From positions 58,179,920 to 58,243,919 of the forward strand of contig NC_087247.1 of assembly GCF_037042905.1 (NCBI RefSeq): 64,000 nt of DNA, given 5' to 3'. Positions 11,520 to 21,217 of the stretch are shown piece by piece; positions within the stretch are counted from its first letter, which is position 1; the number at the start of each line of letters is the position of its first letter. The translations under genes were made by a program, and so were the position numbers. This stretch comes from Lytechinus pictus (Eukaryota > Echinodermata > Echinoidea > Temnopleuroida > Toxopneustidae). A model generated the notes under the pieces. It saw nothing but the letters and a program-made list of their open reading frames with translations. It was not told where the DNA came from and did no database searches.

Positions 11520-12700
11520 TTGTAAGCGCGCTAAGTTGCCAGGTATACTGACCTAATAGAGACATTTTAAGGACAGTGCCATATTAAATGGATTTCTATC
11601 TCACAGATTCTCATTGATCAAATAATGTGAGCGCGATCTGAAAATTGTTGATATTCAGACCTAATAAAGGACATCATAAGCAAATTTTTGTTATCATGAT
11701 ACGTACCCGTCTCGTTAACCAAACAATACGAGCGCAAAGCGCGAGCTGAAATTTGTGTACATATTGACCCCAAACAGGGAGATTTTAAGGACTATATTTT
11801 AGGAATCAATTAAGAGTATACATATCTCACCATAGTCATCTAATGCGAGTGACAAGCGCTTGATGATTTGTTAGAAATTACATCTAAACACATGAAGCAT
11901 TTTTGTATATAGTCATTGTAACCATAATTATCATACGCATCTCACTAATCAAATATTGCGAAGGGCGAGCTAAAAAAAATCAGGAAATTCAGACTTAAAG
12001 AAGTGCATTGTAAGGCTTGTTTGTAGGAATTCACTAAGACCATACGTATTTCACTAACCAAATGATGCGAGCGCGAAGCGTGAGCTGAAATTCTTTTATG
12101 TTCAGATCAGAAAAAGGAACATTTTAAGGACTGATTTCAAGAATTCATGAAGAGCAGGCATGTCTCACCAATCCACTAATGCGAACGTAAGCACGGACAG
12201 GAAATGTTTTATATGAAGACCTTAAAATGGGGCAATTACTTTAAGTAGTCATAAAAAAGAAGCATATGTCACTAAATAAAACAATAATAACTCGAAGTGC
12301 GAAAATATATTTGGTGTATATTGACTTGTTTTGACAACGTCAGGTCTCTCAAATATACTTGAAAACTATAGTGCTCCGAAAAAAAACATTTGATCTATTA
12401 TATTTAGTTAAACAGACAATGCGAGCACCAGGAACAATGAAGACATAGGCCCTGAGCAAATTATGTTTCATAAAGTTAGGAAAAAATGTTTTTTATGTAA
12501 TATACAGTAACATAACATCATTATAATATAATATAACATTATACTGAACAATAATTTATTCTTTCCTACTACATTTCTCTTCCTTTCTTCCTCTTTTACT
12601 CCTTTTCCCCGTTTTTTTTTTCCTTTGGCCAGCCGATTGGGGGGGGGGCGGCACGTGCCCCCCATGCCCCCCCCCCCCCGTAGTACTTATACGCCACTGT
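11520..12700. repeat. Degenerate tandem array, about 112-bp units with GCGAGCGCGAAGCGCGAGCTG core
   Basis: A core like GCGAGCGCGAAGCGTGAGCT recurs in decayed form near 11630, 11730, 11846, 11958, 12068, 12181, 12295 and 12420. Each is preceded by a (T)CTCACTAA-like phrase and followed by a (GA)CATTTTAAGGA-like phrase. Spacing is roughly 100-125 bp. It ends in G and C runs and the phrase TACGCCACTG at about 12,699. The motif CAGTGGCGTA also appears alone near 2481. Confidence 0.6.
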
Positions 12701-13236
12701 TCATAATTACAGAATATGCTCAACTGAATAAAATGTCCCGTTTTCAGGTCAAGGTATCACAAATTTAAGCCCCGGATTTAAGCTCACTTTGCATTATTTT
12801 GTCATTTTAGTGAGATACGTATCATTTTCATGAATTTCTGCACATATTCCTTTAATTATTTTCTTCCGCTCTCAGGTCAATATGTAAAAAATGTCAGCTC
12901 GAGCTTCATTATTGAGATCATATTCATGAATTTCAAATCATACCCTGTCCAACGGGCTTGATAAACATGAGGGAACAAGTATAAAAAGCGATTGTGGGCT
13001 GAACGACGGTCCCAGTTATGTAATCAGCATGAGATCGAAATACTGTTGTCTTTTATCAAAATTCTTCTTCACTATGGATACACTAAAAACAATCATAAGC
13101 AAAAATTGAGAGACAATTTTCTATAACGAAGAAAGAACAAAACAAGTCGGGGATATAAGGTTGGTGAAAAGGATTTGAAAAACGTTTAAGAACAAAATAT
13201 AGAATAGACAGGCAGTAAAACATCAACAAAGGTATA
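12701..13236. other. No feature seen
   Basis: AT-rich DNA between two repeats; no supported gene. Confidence 0.4.
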
Positions 13237-13847
13237 TTAAAGGTCAAGTCCACCCCAGAAAAAAATGTTGATTTGAATAAATAGAGAAAAATCAAACTAG
13301 CATAATGCTGAAAATTTCATCGAAATTGGATGTAAAATAAGAAAGTTATGGCATTTTAAAGTTTCGCTTATTTTTCACAAAACAGTGATATGCACAACTC
13401 AGTTACATGCAAATTAGTCAGTCGGTGATGTCCATCACTCACTATTTCTTTTGCTTGTTATTGTTTGAATTATAGAATATTTCATTTTTTACAAATTTGA
13501 CTATAGGTACTAACTTGACTAAACCATTTAATATTAAGCAATGCTAATTCCACGTGCTCAGGGAGAAATTAATTGTTGTTTCACTTGACATTGGGGAGAA
13601 TATTAAAATATTTTATATTTCATATAATAAAATACCAAAGAATTAGTGAGTGGATGATGTCATCAGTCTCCTCATTTGCATACCGACCGGGATGTGCATA
13701 TACCGTTTTGTGAAATGAAGCGAAACTTTAAAATGTCATAACTTTCTAATTTTACATCCGATTTTGATGAAATTTTCAGTGTTATGCTGGTTGGATTTTT
13801 CTCTTTTTATTCAAATTAACTTTTTAAGGGATGGACTTGTCCTATAA
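13237..13847. mobile_element. 611-bp inverted-repeat element, TTAAAGGTCAAGTCC ends
   Basis: The left end TTAAAGGTCAAGTCC and the right end GGACTTGTCCTATAA are inverted, and homology continues inward for over 150 bp on each side: TCATCGAAATTGGATGTAAA on the left against TTTACATCCGATTTTGATGA on the right, and likewise the AAGTTTCGCTT/AAGCGAAACTTT words. No transposase frame. The long arms and the TTAA at the left edge resemble the TTAA-ended MITEs at 45.7 and 59.0 kb. Confidence 0.7.
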
Positions 13848-14170
13848 CAAAACAAATAATGAAATCAAAATAGTATCAATGCATGATAGCAATCACAGAA
13901 ATGTGTACGGAAAACATTTGGGGGTCCTTGAACATGCAGATGGATATGATTTTGATTTATTTTATTTAAACACGGTTAAAAGCCCTCGATCAGCCAATGG
14001 CTGGTTTTCAGAGAGGCCGTGCAATATACAAACAATACAAAGAATAACAAATCATAAAAAGTAAACTAAGTAAAACAAAAACCTATATACAAAACCAAAG
14101 AGGGAGGATGAAACAAAACAGAAACAAAAATAAAAACAGAAAAACAAAAACAAAATTGTAACAAAAATAT
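13848..14170. other. A-rich flank of the retrotransposon
   Basis: No gene seen. The last four bases before the LTR, ATAT (14167-14170), match ATAT after the 3' LTR. Confidence 0.5.
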
Positions 14171-14451
14171 TGTAGCGCCTGAAGGTTCTAACGTAGAGGG
14201 CGCAGAAAAAAGGATAAGACGAAGAGGAAACGAACGGAAGATAGATAGAAGATCGGGAGAGATACAATAATTGTAATCCAGATTAATCGGTAAATTGCCC
14301 TATATAATCAAATTATTGTTCATGATTGGATTGTTGAATACTTACTAAATAAATTGTGTTATTGTGAATGAAAACTGGTCACAGAAGGATTCTTATTTTA
14401 GCGTGAATCAATGGTGTGTGATTGACGTATTTGAGTGTGGGGAGCGTTACA
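14171..14451 (+). repeat. 5' LTR (281 bp)
   Basis: Starts TGTAGCGCC and ends GTTACA. It matches the 3' LTR throughout except for one short indel/substitution near 14309-14313 and a 57-bp segment, present in the 3' LTR between GACGTAT and TTGAGTGTGG, that is absent here. Confidence 0.9.
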
Positions 14452-14452
14452 T

Positions 14453-14470
14453 TGGTGGCAGTCGCGGGAT
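14453..14470 (+). promoter_or_regulatory. Candidate tRNA primer-binding site
   Basis: TGGTGGCAGTCGCGGGAT lies one base after the 5' LTR, the expected position of a minus-strand primer site beginning TGG. The first nine bases would pair with a tRNA ending in CTGCCACCA, as in some leucine tRNAs. The tRNA identity is a guess. Confidence 0.55.
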
Positions 14471-14706
14471 AATTCTAGACGAATTATGGAACCCACAGAA
14501 CCCACATCAATCTCAGAATCGAGAATACACCCTATTCATGCTAATGAAACTGTCCCTTATGGTTTTGGACCAATTCAACCGGAGGAAGGAGCGTCATTTG
14601 TCACGGTAGATGAATACCACGTGTCAGACCACGTGCGAAGCTTTCCACAGCACGCAGCCTATGGGGACGCACGACGCGTCGGTAGTAGATTGTATGATGC
14701 ATTAAT

Positions 14707-15720
14707 GGTGGAGGACGCTCGCCATGTGCGTTCGTTGGGCAACGAATATAATGCACGATGTGTTATGAGCGGACACAGGGAGGAACAGATTTCAAACAGC
14801 AGGCACTCACTGCGTTCGGCGTTGGGCAACAGGAGCTACGACGCACAGGGCGTTATGGACGGACCAAACGATGATTTCCTGACACTACGCACGAAGTTTG
14901 CGTGTTAAGCAACGAAGGCCGCGACGCGGGAAGCGTTGTGATTGGGCATGGTGAGGAGCTGATCTCTGACAGTAGGCACGCGGTTCATTCGGTCAGTGAC
15001 GAAGGCTGCAACGCACAAGGCGTTTTGAGAGGACACAGTGAGGAGCCGATCCCGGACAAAACGCACGCGTTGCGTTCGTGGAGCGACGAAGGCCGCAACG
15101 CACAATGCGATTCAAGAGAACGCAATAGGGCGACGACCCCTGATAACGCACACATGGTGCGTTCGTTGAGCGACGAAAGCCGCAACGCAGGAAGCGTTTT
15201 GAGAGGACGCAGTAAGGAGCTGAGCCCGGACAAAACGCACGTGGTGCGTTCGTTGAATGACGAAGGCCACAACGCACAATGCGTTTCAAGAGAACGCAAT
15301 AGGGCGACGACCCCTGATAGCGCACACATGGTGCGTTCGTTGAGCGACGAAAGCCGCAACGCACAACGCGTTCTGAGAGCACGCAGTAGGGTTATGACCC
15401 CTGATAACACACACACAGTGCGTTCGTTGAGCAACGAAGGCCGCAACGCGCGAAGCGTTTTGACAGGACGCAATGATACGTCAGCCCCAGGCCCCATGCA
15501 CAGGGCACATACATTCGGCAATGGCTACCGCAACGCAAGAAGCGTTAGTATAGTAGTCACAATGGTTTGATAGCAGACATTGCACACTCATTGCGATCTC
15601 AAGGCAGCGAACGCCCAGACGCACAAGGCGATTGGAACTATCGGGAAGGAGAGGCCCTAGATTCGCATCGCGCACGCAATCTGCGTTCATTTGATCACCT
15701 AAACTTCGACGCACAGTGTA
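14707..15720 (+). repeat. 29-codon tandem repeats in gag N-terminus
   Basis: About eleven copies of an 87-bp unit encode variations of VRSLSDEGRNAQxVxRxR, ending in TPDxxH. Two sub-types (SRERNRATTPD and LRGRSKELSPD) partly alternate. The DNA is CG-rich compared with flanks, and stops are rare in all frames, which explains the long antisense frames here. The unit continues in register across both frame breaks, which helps to place them. The biological role of the repeat is unknown. Confidence 0.75.
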
Positions 15721-16588
15721 CAAGAAAAGAAAGGAGGCAACCTGAATACTCGGCCATGGATCATGAATACTTGCCTCAGAGGATAGGCAGGCCTATTGTA
15801 TCTGTGCGCCCACCTGACAGGACAATCAGAAAGCCAGTGTATGAGCCAGGCACATTCACAGGAAAGGAGGTTTTTGAGAGCTATTTAAGTCATTTTGAAA
15901 TAGCAGCAGATATTAACGCATGGAACAATCGAGAGAAGGCTGTATTTCTCGCAGCAAGTCTGCGTGGTGGTGCTCAGGAGATTCTAATGGAACTGTCACC
16001 ATCGCAGAGAGTGAATTATGAGTTTCTAGTAGCCGCCTTGACTACCCGTTATGCATCAAGAGGTCAAGCAGAGTTAAACCGTTTGAAGCTCAAGAACAGG
16101 AGGCAGGGAGCGGAAGAAACCCTGACAGAATTGGCTCATAGTGTAAAGTGTCTGATCAGGAAGGTATATCCTGGTGCATCTGAGGATACAACAAGGACAC
16201 TAGCTAAGGACAGTTTTGTTGACGCTCTGAAGGATGCTGAAGTTCGCTTCGAGGTTATGAAAGCCCAGTGTGAAACGATCGACGATGCACTCGTTGTTGC
16301 AGCGAGGATCTCTGAGCTCAAGACTACAGAAGCAATGCGAGTAAACTACAGACAAGTTCGAACTCTGAATACAGAGACCGAGGTAGGAAAAAAGCCAACT
16401 GAACATCAACTGGAGACATTGGTGAAAGAACTGCAGCTGACTGTCACCCAGTTGAGAAAAGACATGGCAGATATGTCCAAGGATAGGTCGAAAGGTTACA
16501 GATCTCAATCAAGAACCAAATCATTTGCAGAAAAAAACAAAGGAGCTACATGCTGGAATTGCAGGAGCGAAGGACACTTCAAGGCTGA

Positions 16589-16634
16589 TTGTCCTGCAAT
16601 GACAGAAGGAAACAGCAAGCAACAGGAAAACTAG
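16589..16634 (+). other. gag-pol overlap (-1 frame)
   Basis: Pol opens just after a TGA at 16586-16588 and overlaps the end of gag by 46 nt in the -1 frame, without an in-frame ATG at the junction. GGAAAAC at 16625-16631 directly precedes the gag stop and is the best, though imperfect, candidate slip site. That Pol is made by -1 frameshifting is inferred from the arrangement and from related elements. Confidence 0.4.
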
Positions 16635-19600
16635 AACCTACCGACTTTAAGGGTCGAGAGCCGGTAGAAATTCCCAAAAGGCCCAATGGAACAAGAATCG
16701 AGGAAGCTCGATATATGCCTGTTAGATCAGCTAGGTCAGGAGATATTGGTCTTTTTGTTGATGTCATGATTGGTGACCACGCAGTTCGGATGCTGGTAGA
16801 TTGCGGTGCTTCAGTTTCTGTCATCGGATGTGAAGAGCTCCTTGAGAGAGACATAGGTGTTAAAATGACTACTGCGAGTGATGTGCACAGTATTCCCTTC
16901 AAGGGTAAAGGAGAACTGAACATGTGTCTAGGAGGGAAGATACGCAGGAAACTAGTTTGGTTTGCAGACGTAAAAGAAGATGGAATCCTTGGTCTTGATT
17001 GCCTTGAGGACTGGAAATGCAAAGTTGATTTTGGTCGTCGGGAAATGTGGGTAGATGGTGTAAAGGTCCCTTGCCATAGCTTTGAAGGGCCGCCTGCTTG
17101 TTGCAGAGTCACTGTGAGTGATACCGTCACCCTACCACCCCTCACAGGACAAGTTATCAAGGGTCAAATGGAAGACAATTTGGCATTCACTGACGTAATC
17201 CTGGAACCTTCGTCTAAGTGGACTGGCTCAGGAAGTGTTCTAGTTGATGCGGCAGTGATGAGGCCGGGCGCCAAGACAATACCAGTGAGAGTCATCAATG
17301 TAACCAACCAACCTGTCAAGTTTTACAAAGGGACCACCGTTGGTCAATGTCAGAAAGCTGAGGTAGTTACACAGGAAACTGTCTCCAGAGACAACCCTTC
17401 TAAGACCGACAAGACTCCGTACATAACTGTTGATGGAATGAAGATACCAGAACATTTGCAAGACACATGGAAACACAGCGCACAACTTATTAACAAGGAC
17501 GAGAGGGTGAAGTTGAGTAAGCTCCTTTGCAAGCACTCGGAGGTTTTCTCGAGAGGTAAAGATGACCTGGGGAGAACAGATGTAGTGAAGCACCAGATTG
17601 AAACGGGGACATTTCCTCCTATTCGACAGAGAGCAAGGAGATTACCTGTCCATCAAAGACATGAAGAATCGGCACAAATTGAAGATATGACAAGACGTGG
17701 TGTGATTGAACCGTCTGAAAGCCCATGGGCTTCACCAATCGTGTTAGTCAAGAAGAAGGACGGTTCTACCCGGTTCTGCGTTGACTTCAGGAAGCTGAAT
17801 GATGTGACCACCAAAGATGCGTTTCCACTCCCACGTATTGATGATTCATTGGACAGATTGTCTGGATCTAAATGGTTCTCAACTCTCGATCTGCAAAGTG
17901 GTTACTGGCAAGTAGAGATGTCAGAACAAGATCGGGAGAAGACTGCATTCATCACAGCGTATGGCCTTTATCAGTTTCGTGTGATGCCGTTTGGGCTCTG
18001 CAATGCCCCTGCAACTTTCGAGCGGCTGATGACAAAAGTCCTGGATGAGTTGATTAACAACATCTGCCTGGTATATCTCGATGACGTCATTGTATACAGT
18101 TCGTCTGTACTGGAGCAGCTCGACCGACTGGACACCATATTTGACAGGCTGAAGAGCTTTGGATTAAAACTTAATCCAAATAAATGTGTCCTGTTACAGA
18201 AAGAAGTGGCATTCTTGGGTCACGTGGTATCAGCAGCAGGAGTTTCAGCTGATCCCAAAAAGATAAGTAGTGTCAAGGAATGGCCCACCCCGCAGACTGT
18301 ACACCATGTCAGATGTTTCCTTGGACTATGCTCCTACTACAGAAAATTTGTGAAGGGTTTTGGAGACATTGCAAGACCGCTCCACCAGCTTACAGAGAAG
18401 GGACGAGTATTCCACTGGACAGAAGAGTGTGAGGAAGCTTTCAGGAGACTAAAACATGAGCTGACTAACTCCCCAGTCCTGGCATACCCTACTGCTGACG
18501 ATCCATTTATCCTTGACACTGATGCAAGTGCAAACGGACTCGGAGCAGTCCTCACCCAGGTGCAACATGGTACAGAGAATGTCATAGCATACTACAGCAA
18601 GTCTATGTCCAAGGCAGAGAGGCGTTATTGTGTCACAAGGAAGGAATTACTTGCTGTTGTGGAAGGAGTGAAACAATTTCATCACTACCTCTATGAAAGG
18701 AAATTCACAGTGCGGTCAGATCATGGAGCGTTGAAGTGGCTGTTAAACTTCCGCAATCCTGTTGGTCAGGTAGCTCGGTGGTTGGAGCTTCTTGGTACCT
18801 ATGACATGGACATTCAACACAGGGCAGGTCGCATTCATGGAAATGCAGATGCGCTTTCGAGGAGACCCTGTCAGGACTGTTCACATTGTCAAAGACTGGA
18901 AGAAAACGACACCATAAAAACATCTATCTTGAAGGAAGTCTTATCTGTCGGCACTAATACCGAAGATGACTGTCCTGAAGCTGGAATGATCCACGTCGCT
19001 ACCTTAGGAACCCAGGAGGCAGTTCAGCTGACAAATGGTAGCATTGACGCCCCATCAAATGAACAGGAAGATCCCTTGTGGACAAAGTCCTATTTGAGAG
19101 ATGTACAGAGCCAGGACCCCGAGTTAGATCAAATCATCCAATGGAAGAAAAAGGGGACACGTCCCTCATGGCGAGAGGTAGCACCCCTTAGCCCCAAAAT
19201 AAAGTCTCTTTGGAGTCAGTGGGAAAGGCTACAGTTGAAAGAGGACGTCCTGTATCGTCGATGGGAATCCCTCAACGGAAAGGAAGTCTCTCTTCAATTG
19301 GTTCTACCTGTTGCACTGCGAAAGAAAGTCTTTGCAGAGTGCCATGAATCCAAGGTTGCAGGTCATATGGGTAGCAAACGGACAATTGAAAGAATTCGAC
19401 GGCGTTGCTATTGGCCTCAACTTAGTATGGATGTTGAACTTTGGTGCAAACTTTGCCGCACATGTGAGTCCAGGAAGAACCCATCTCGGCGCCCTCGAGC
19501 CCCACTCCAGGTATACAACGTCGGTGCTCCAATGGAACGTGTATCAATGGACGTCATGGGACCCCTTCCACAGTCAGACCGAGGCAACAAATACGTGCTC

Positions 19601-20743
19601 GTAATCTGTGACTACTTCACCAAGTGGACTGAGTCTTTTGCAATGCCGAACCAAGAAGCAGCAACAGTTGCACGAATCTTCGTGGAAGAATTTGTCTGCA
19701 GATACGGTGTGCCATTGGAACTTCATACTGATCAGGGTCGGAATTTCGAGGCAGCTCTTTTCCAAAGTGTTTGTGAGATCTTGGGATGTTCAAAGACCAG
19801 AACTACAGCATTTCATCCTCAGAGTAATGGAATGGTTGAACGTTTCAACCGGACCTTGGAGGATTTATTGGCTAAGGCTGTTGCTGATCATCAGAAGGAC
19901 TGGGACGAATGTTTACCTCTGGTCATGATGGCATACCGCTCGTCTCAACATGAAGCTACTGGTTACACTCCTAGTGAGCTGATGATGGGTAGGCAGATGA
20001 TTCTTCCAGTGGATCTGCTGATTGGAAGCTCTGGGTCTCCAGAATCTAGTTACCCTGAGTTCACAGAGCAACTGCAGGACCGCATGAATTACACCCACCA
20101 GTTGACAAGAGAGCGCTTGAGGGTTAACACAGACCGGAACAAGCGTACTTACGACACTCACAAGGCAGGGGAAGGTCATCAACAAGGAGATGCGGTGTGG
20201 CTTCACACTAAAAGGCGGAAGAAAGGAATTTCTCCCAAGCTACAGAGGAATTGGACTGGCCCATTCTATGTCATTGATGCTCTTAGTGATGTGACCTATC
20301 GGATTCAGGAAACGTCTAAATCAAAGCCAAAGGTTGTTCATTTCAACCGGTTAAAGACGTATGTTGGAGCCCCCGTGTCGAACTGGGCTTTGAAGAAGAT
20401 CAATGACAAGTCTTTATCTTCAGCCAAAGTCGACGTATCCCCAGAGGAACACCTGCAGCCACAGCAGGATTCTCAATCACAGGAAGAAAGTTCTGTAGAA
20501 ACCGGAGCTAGAGTAGACATTTCTGGCCAAGAGCATGACTGTCCAACAGACACAGATCGTACTGCAGAGGCGGGAACAAGAAGGAAGAAGCGACTCTACT
20601 CAGAAGTGGCTGCTACATCCAATAGCAAAGAAACATCCACACTTGACCAGGAACCACCTCGTGCGAAGGCGCAGAGAACCGGCAACCAGATGCTACCACG
20701 CCGTAGTAAACGCCTACGAAAGACGCCATTGCGTTTTTATTGA
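16589..20743 (+). CDS. pol: Ty3/gypsy-type Pol polyprotein (PR-RT-RH-IN), intact
   Basis: An uninterrupted frame of 1384 codons. Near residue 71 is the aspartic-protease motif, here D-C-G-A-S instead of the usual D-T/S-G. Reverse transcriptase covers roughly residues 370-560, with the catalytic YLDD at about 496 (nt 18074). RNase H begins with DTDAS at about 643. Integrase has an HHCC zinc-binding segment (HESKVAGH, then CKLCRTC, from about 918) and a D,D,E core: MDVMGP near 987, HTDQG near 1046, and the E of MVERFN near 1083. A GPY/F-like module (GPFYV) is near 1223, and a basic tail ends RRSKRLRKTPLRFY. No chromodomain or envelope is seen. It would copy element RNA to DNA and insert it. Confidence 0.95.
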   Translation: MSCNDRRKQQATGKLEPTDFKGREPVEIPKRPNGTRIEEARYMPVRSARSGDIGLFVDVMIGDHAVRMLVDCGASVSVIGCEELLERDIGVKMTTASDVHSIPFKGKGELNMCLGGKIRRKLVWFADVKEDGILGLDCLEDWKCKVDFGRREMWVDGVKVPCHSFEGPPACCRVTVSDTVTLPPLTGQVIKGQMEDNLAFTDVILEPSSKWTGSGSVLVDAAVMRPGAKTIPVRVINVTNQPVKFYKGTTVGQCQKAEVVTQETVSRDNPSKTDKTPYITVDGMKIPEHLQDTWKHSAQLINKDERVKLSKLLCKHSEVFSRGKDDLGRTDVVKHQIETGTFPPIRQRARRLPVHQRHEESAQIEDMTRRGVIEPSESPWASPIVLVKKKDGSTRFCVDFRKLNDVTTKDAFPLPRIDDSLDRLSGSKWFSTLDLQSGYWQVEMSEQDREKTAFITAYGLYQFRVMPFGLCNAPATFERLMTKVLDELINNICLVYLDDVIVYSSSVLEQLDRLDTIFDRLKSFGLKLNPNKCVLLQKEVAFLGHVVSAAGVSADPKKISSVKEWPTPQTVHHVRCFLGLCSYYRKFVKGFGDIARPLHQLTEKGRVFHWTEECEEAFRRLKHELTNSPVLAYPTADDPFILDTDASANGLGAVLTQVQHGTENVIAYYSKSMSKAERRYCVTRKELLAVVEGVKQFHHYLYERKFTVRSDHGALKWLLNFRNPVGQVARWLELLGTYDMDIQHRAGRIHGNADALSRRPCQDCSHCQRLEENDTIKTSILKEVLSVGTNTEDDCPEAGMIHVATLGTQEAVQLTNGSIDAPSNEQEDPLWTKSYLRDVQSQDPELDQIIQWKKKGTRPSWREVAPLSPKIKSLWSQWERLQLKEDVLYRRWESLNGKEVSLQLVLPVALRKKVFAECHESKVAGHMGSKRTIERIRRRCYWPQLSMDVELWCKLCRTCESRKNPSRRPRAPLQVYNVGAPMERVSMDVMGPLPQSDRGNKYVLVICDYFTKWTESFAMPNQEAATVARIFVEEFVCRYGVPLELHTDQGRNFEAALFQSVCEILGCSKTRTTAFHPQSNGMVERFNRTLEDLLAKAVADHQKDWDECLPLVMMAYRSSQHEATGYTPSELMMGRQMILPVDLLIGSSGSPESSYPEFTEQLQDRMNYTHQLTRERLRVNTDRNKRTYDTHKAGEGHQQGDAVWLHTKRRKKGISPKLQRNWTGPFYVIDALSDVTYRIQETSKSKPKVVHFNRLKTYVGAPVSNWALKKINDKSLSSAKVDVSPEEHLQPQQDSQSQEESSVETGARVDISGQEHDCPTDTDRTAEAGTRRKKRLYSEVAATSNSKETSTLDQEPPRAKAQRTGNQMLPRRSKRLRKTPLRFY

Positions 20744-20862
20744 AGTCTTTTAAAGCGAAATTTGTTGTTGTTTTTTTAAATGTAAATATAACCTTGCTCT
20801 AGATGTGTTTTGCAAATATTGAACCTTGGTTTTGTTTTAATTCGAAACGAGGACGTTTCATT

Positions 20863-20875
20863 CTAAGAAGAGGGT
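20863..20875 (+). promoter_or_regulatory. Polypurine tract
   Basis: AAGAAGAGGGTAG directly upstream of the 3' LTR is purine-rich and correctly placed to prime plus-strand DNA synthesis. Confidence 0.65.
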
Positions 20876-20877
20876 AG

Positions 20878-21217
20878 TGTAGCGCCTGAAGGTTCTAACG
20901 TAGAGGGCGCAGAAAAAAGGATAAGACGAAGAGGAAACGAACGGAAGATAGATAGAAGATCGGGAGAGATACAATAATTGTAATCCAGATTAATCGGTAA
21001 ATTGCCCTATATAATCAGTTATTATTGTTCATGATTGGATTGTTGAATACTTACTAAATAAATTGTGTTATTGTGAATGAAAACTGGTCACAGAAGGATT
21101 CTTATTTTAGCGTGAATCAATGGTGTGTGATTGACGTATACGTGAGTTCAGTGAGAGCTACATTGGAGCACACGGAGAAGATAGATTTGGCGAGATTTGA
21201 GTGTGGGGAGCGTTACA
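20878..21217 (+). repeat. 3' LTR (340 bp)
   Basis: Begins TGTAGCGCC and ends GCGTTACA. It is longer than the 5' LTR by a 57-bp segment starting ACGTGAGTTCAG, just before the terminal TTGAGTGTGGGGAGCG. AATAAATTGTG near 21,057 could supply a polyadenylation signal. Confidence 0.9.

Larger units (their letters stand above)
14486..16634 (+). pseudogene. gag: Retrotransposon gag region, broken across three frames
   Basis: The first ATG with a long frame is at 14486 (MEPTEPTSIS...) and this frame stops at 14906-14908. Coding character continues in the -1 frame, open from 14875 to the stop at 15568-15570, and then in the next -1 frame, open from 15549 to the stop at 16632-16634. The N-terminal third is built of 29-residue repeats. 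The middle (about 15,830-16,330) resembles the retrotransposon gag/capsid domain, including SYLSHFEIAADINAWNNREK. The end carries a CCHC zinc knuckle, CWNCRSEGHFKADC, near 16,551-16,592. No recognised slippery heptamer sits at the first two frame changes, so they look like indels. The alternative, a multi-shift gag, is less likely. Confidence 0.8.
14171..21217 (+). mobile_element. Ty3/gypsy-type LTR retrotransposon, 7.05 kb
   Basis: Two direct LTRs beginning TGTAGCGCCTG and ending GCGTTACA (14171-14451 and 20878-21217) enclose a primer-binding-site-like sequence, a gag region with a CCHC zinc knuckle, and one 1384-codon pol frame in the order protease, reverse transcriptase, RNase H, integrase. 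That order defines the Ty3/gypsy group. A 4-bp target duplication, ATAT, flanks the element. Apart from a 57-bp segment missing from the 5' LTR, the LTRs appear almost identical, which suggests a recent insertion. No envelope gene is seen. Gag is split over three frames, so this copy may not be able to move by itself. Confidence 0.93.

Noticed and set aside
13083-13295. 70-codon hydrophobic minus-strand frame
   Set aside because: Runs into the arm of the 13.2-kb inverted-repeat element and is made of AT-rich codons.
14905-15521. Antisense frames of 66-178 codons opposite gag
   Set aside because: Explained by the 87-bp CG-rich repeat that has few stops in any frame; no promoter or independent conservation is visible.
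20900-21217. Envelope gene after pol
   Set aside because: Only a polypurine tract and the LTR follow the pol stop; no frame with signal peptide or membrane anchor.
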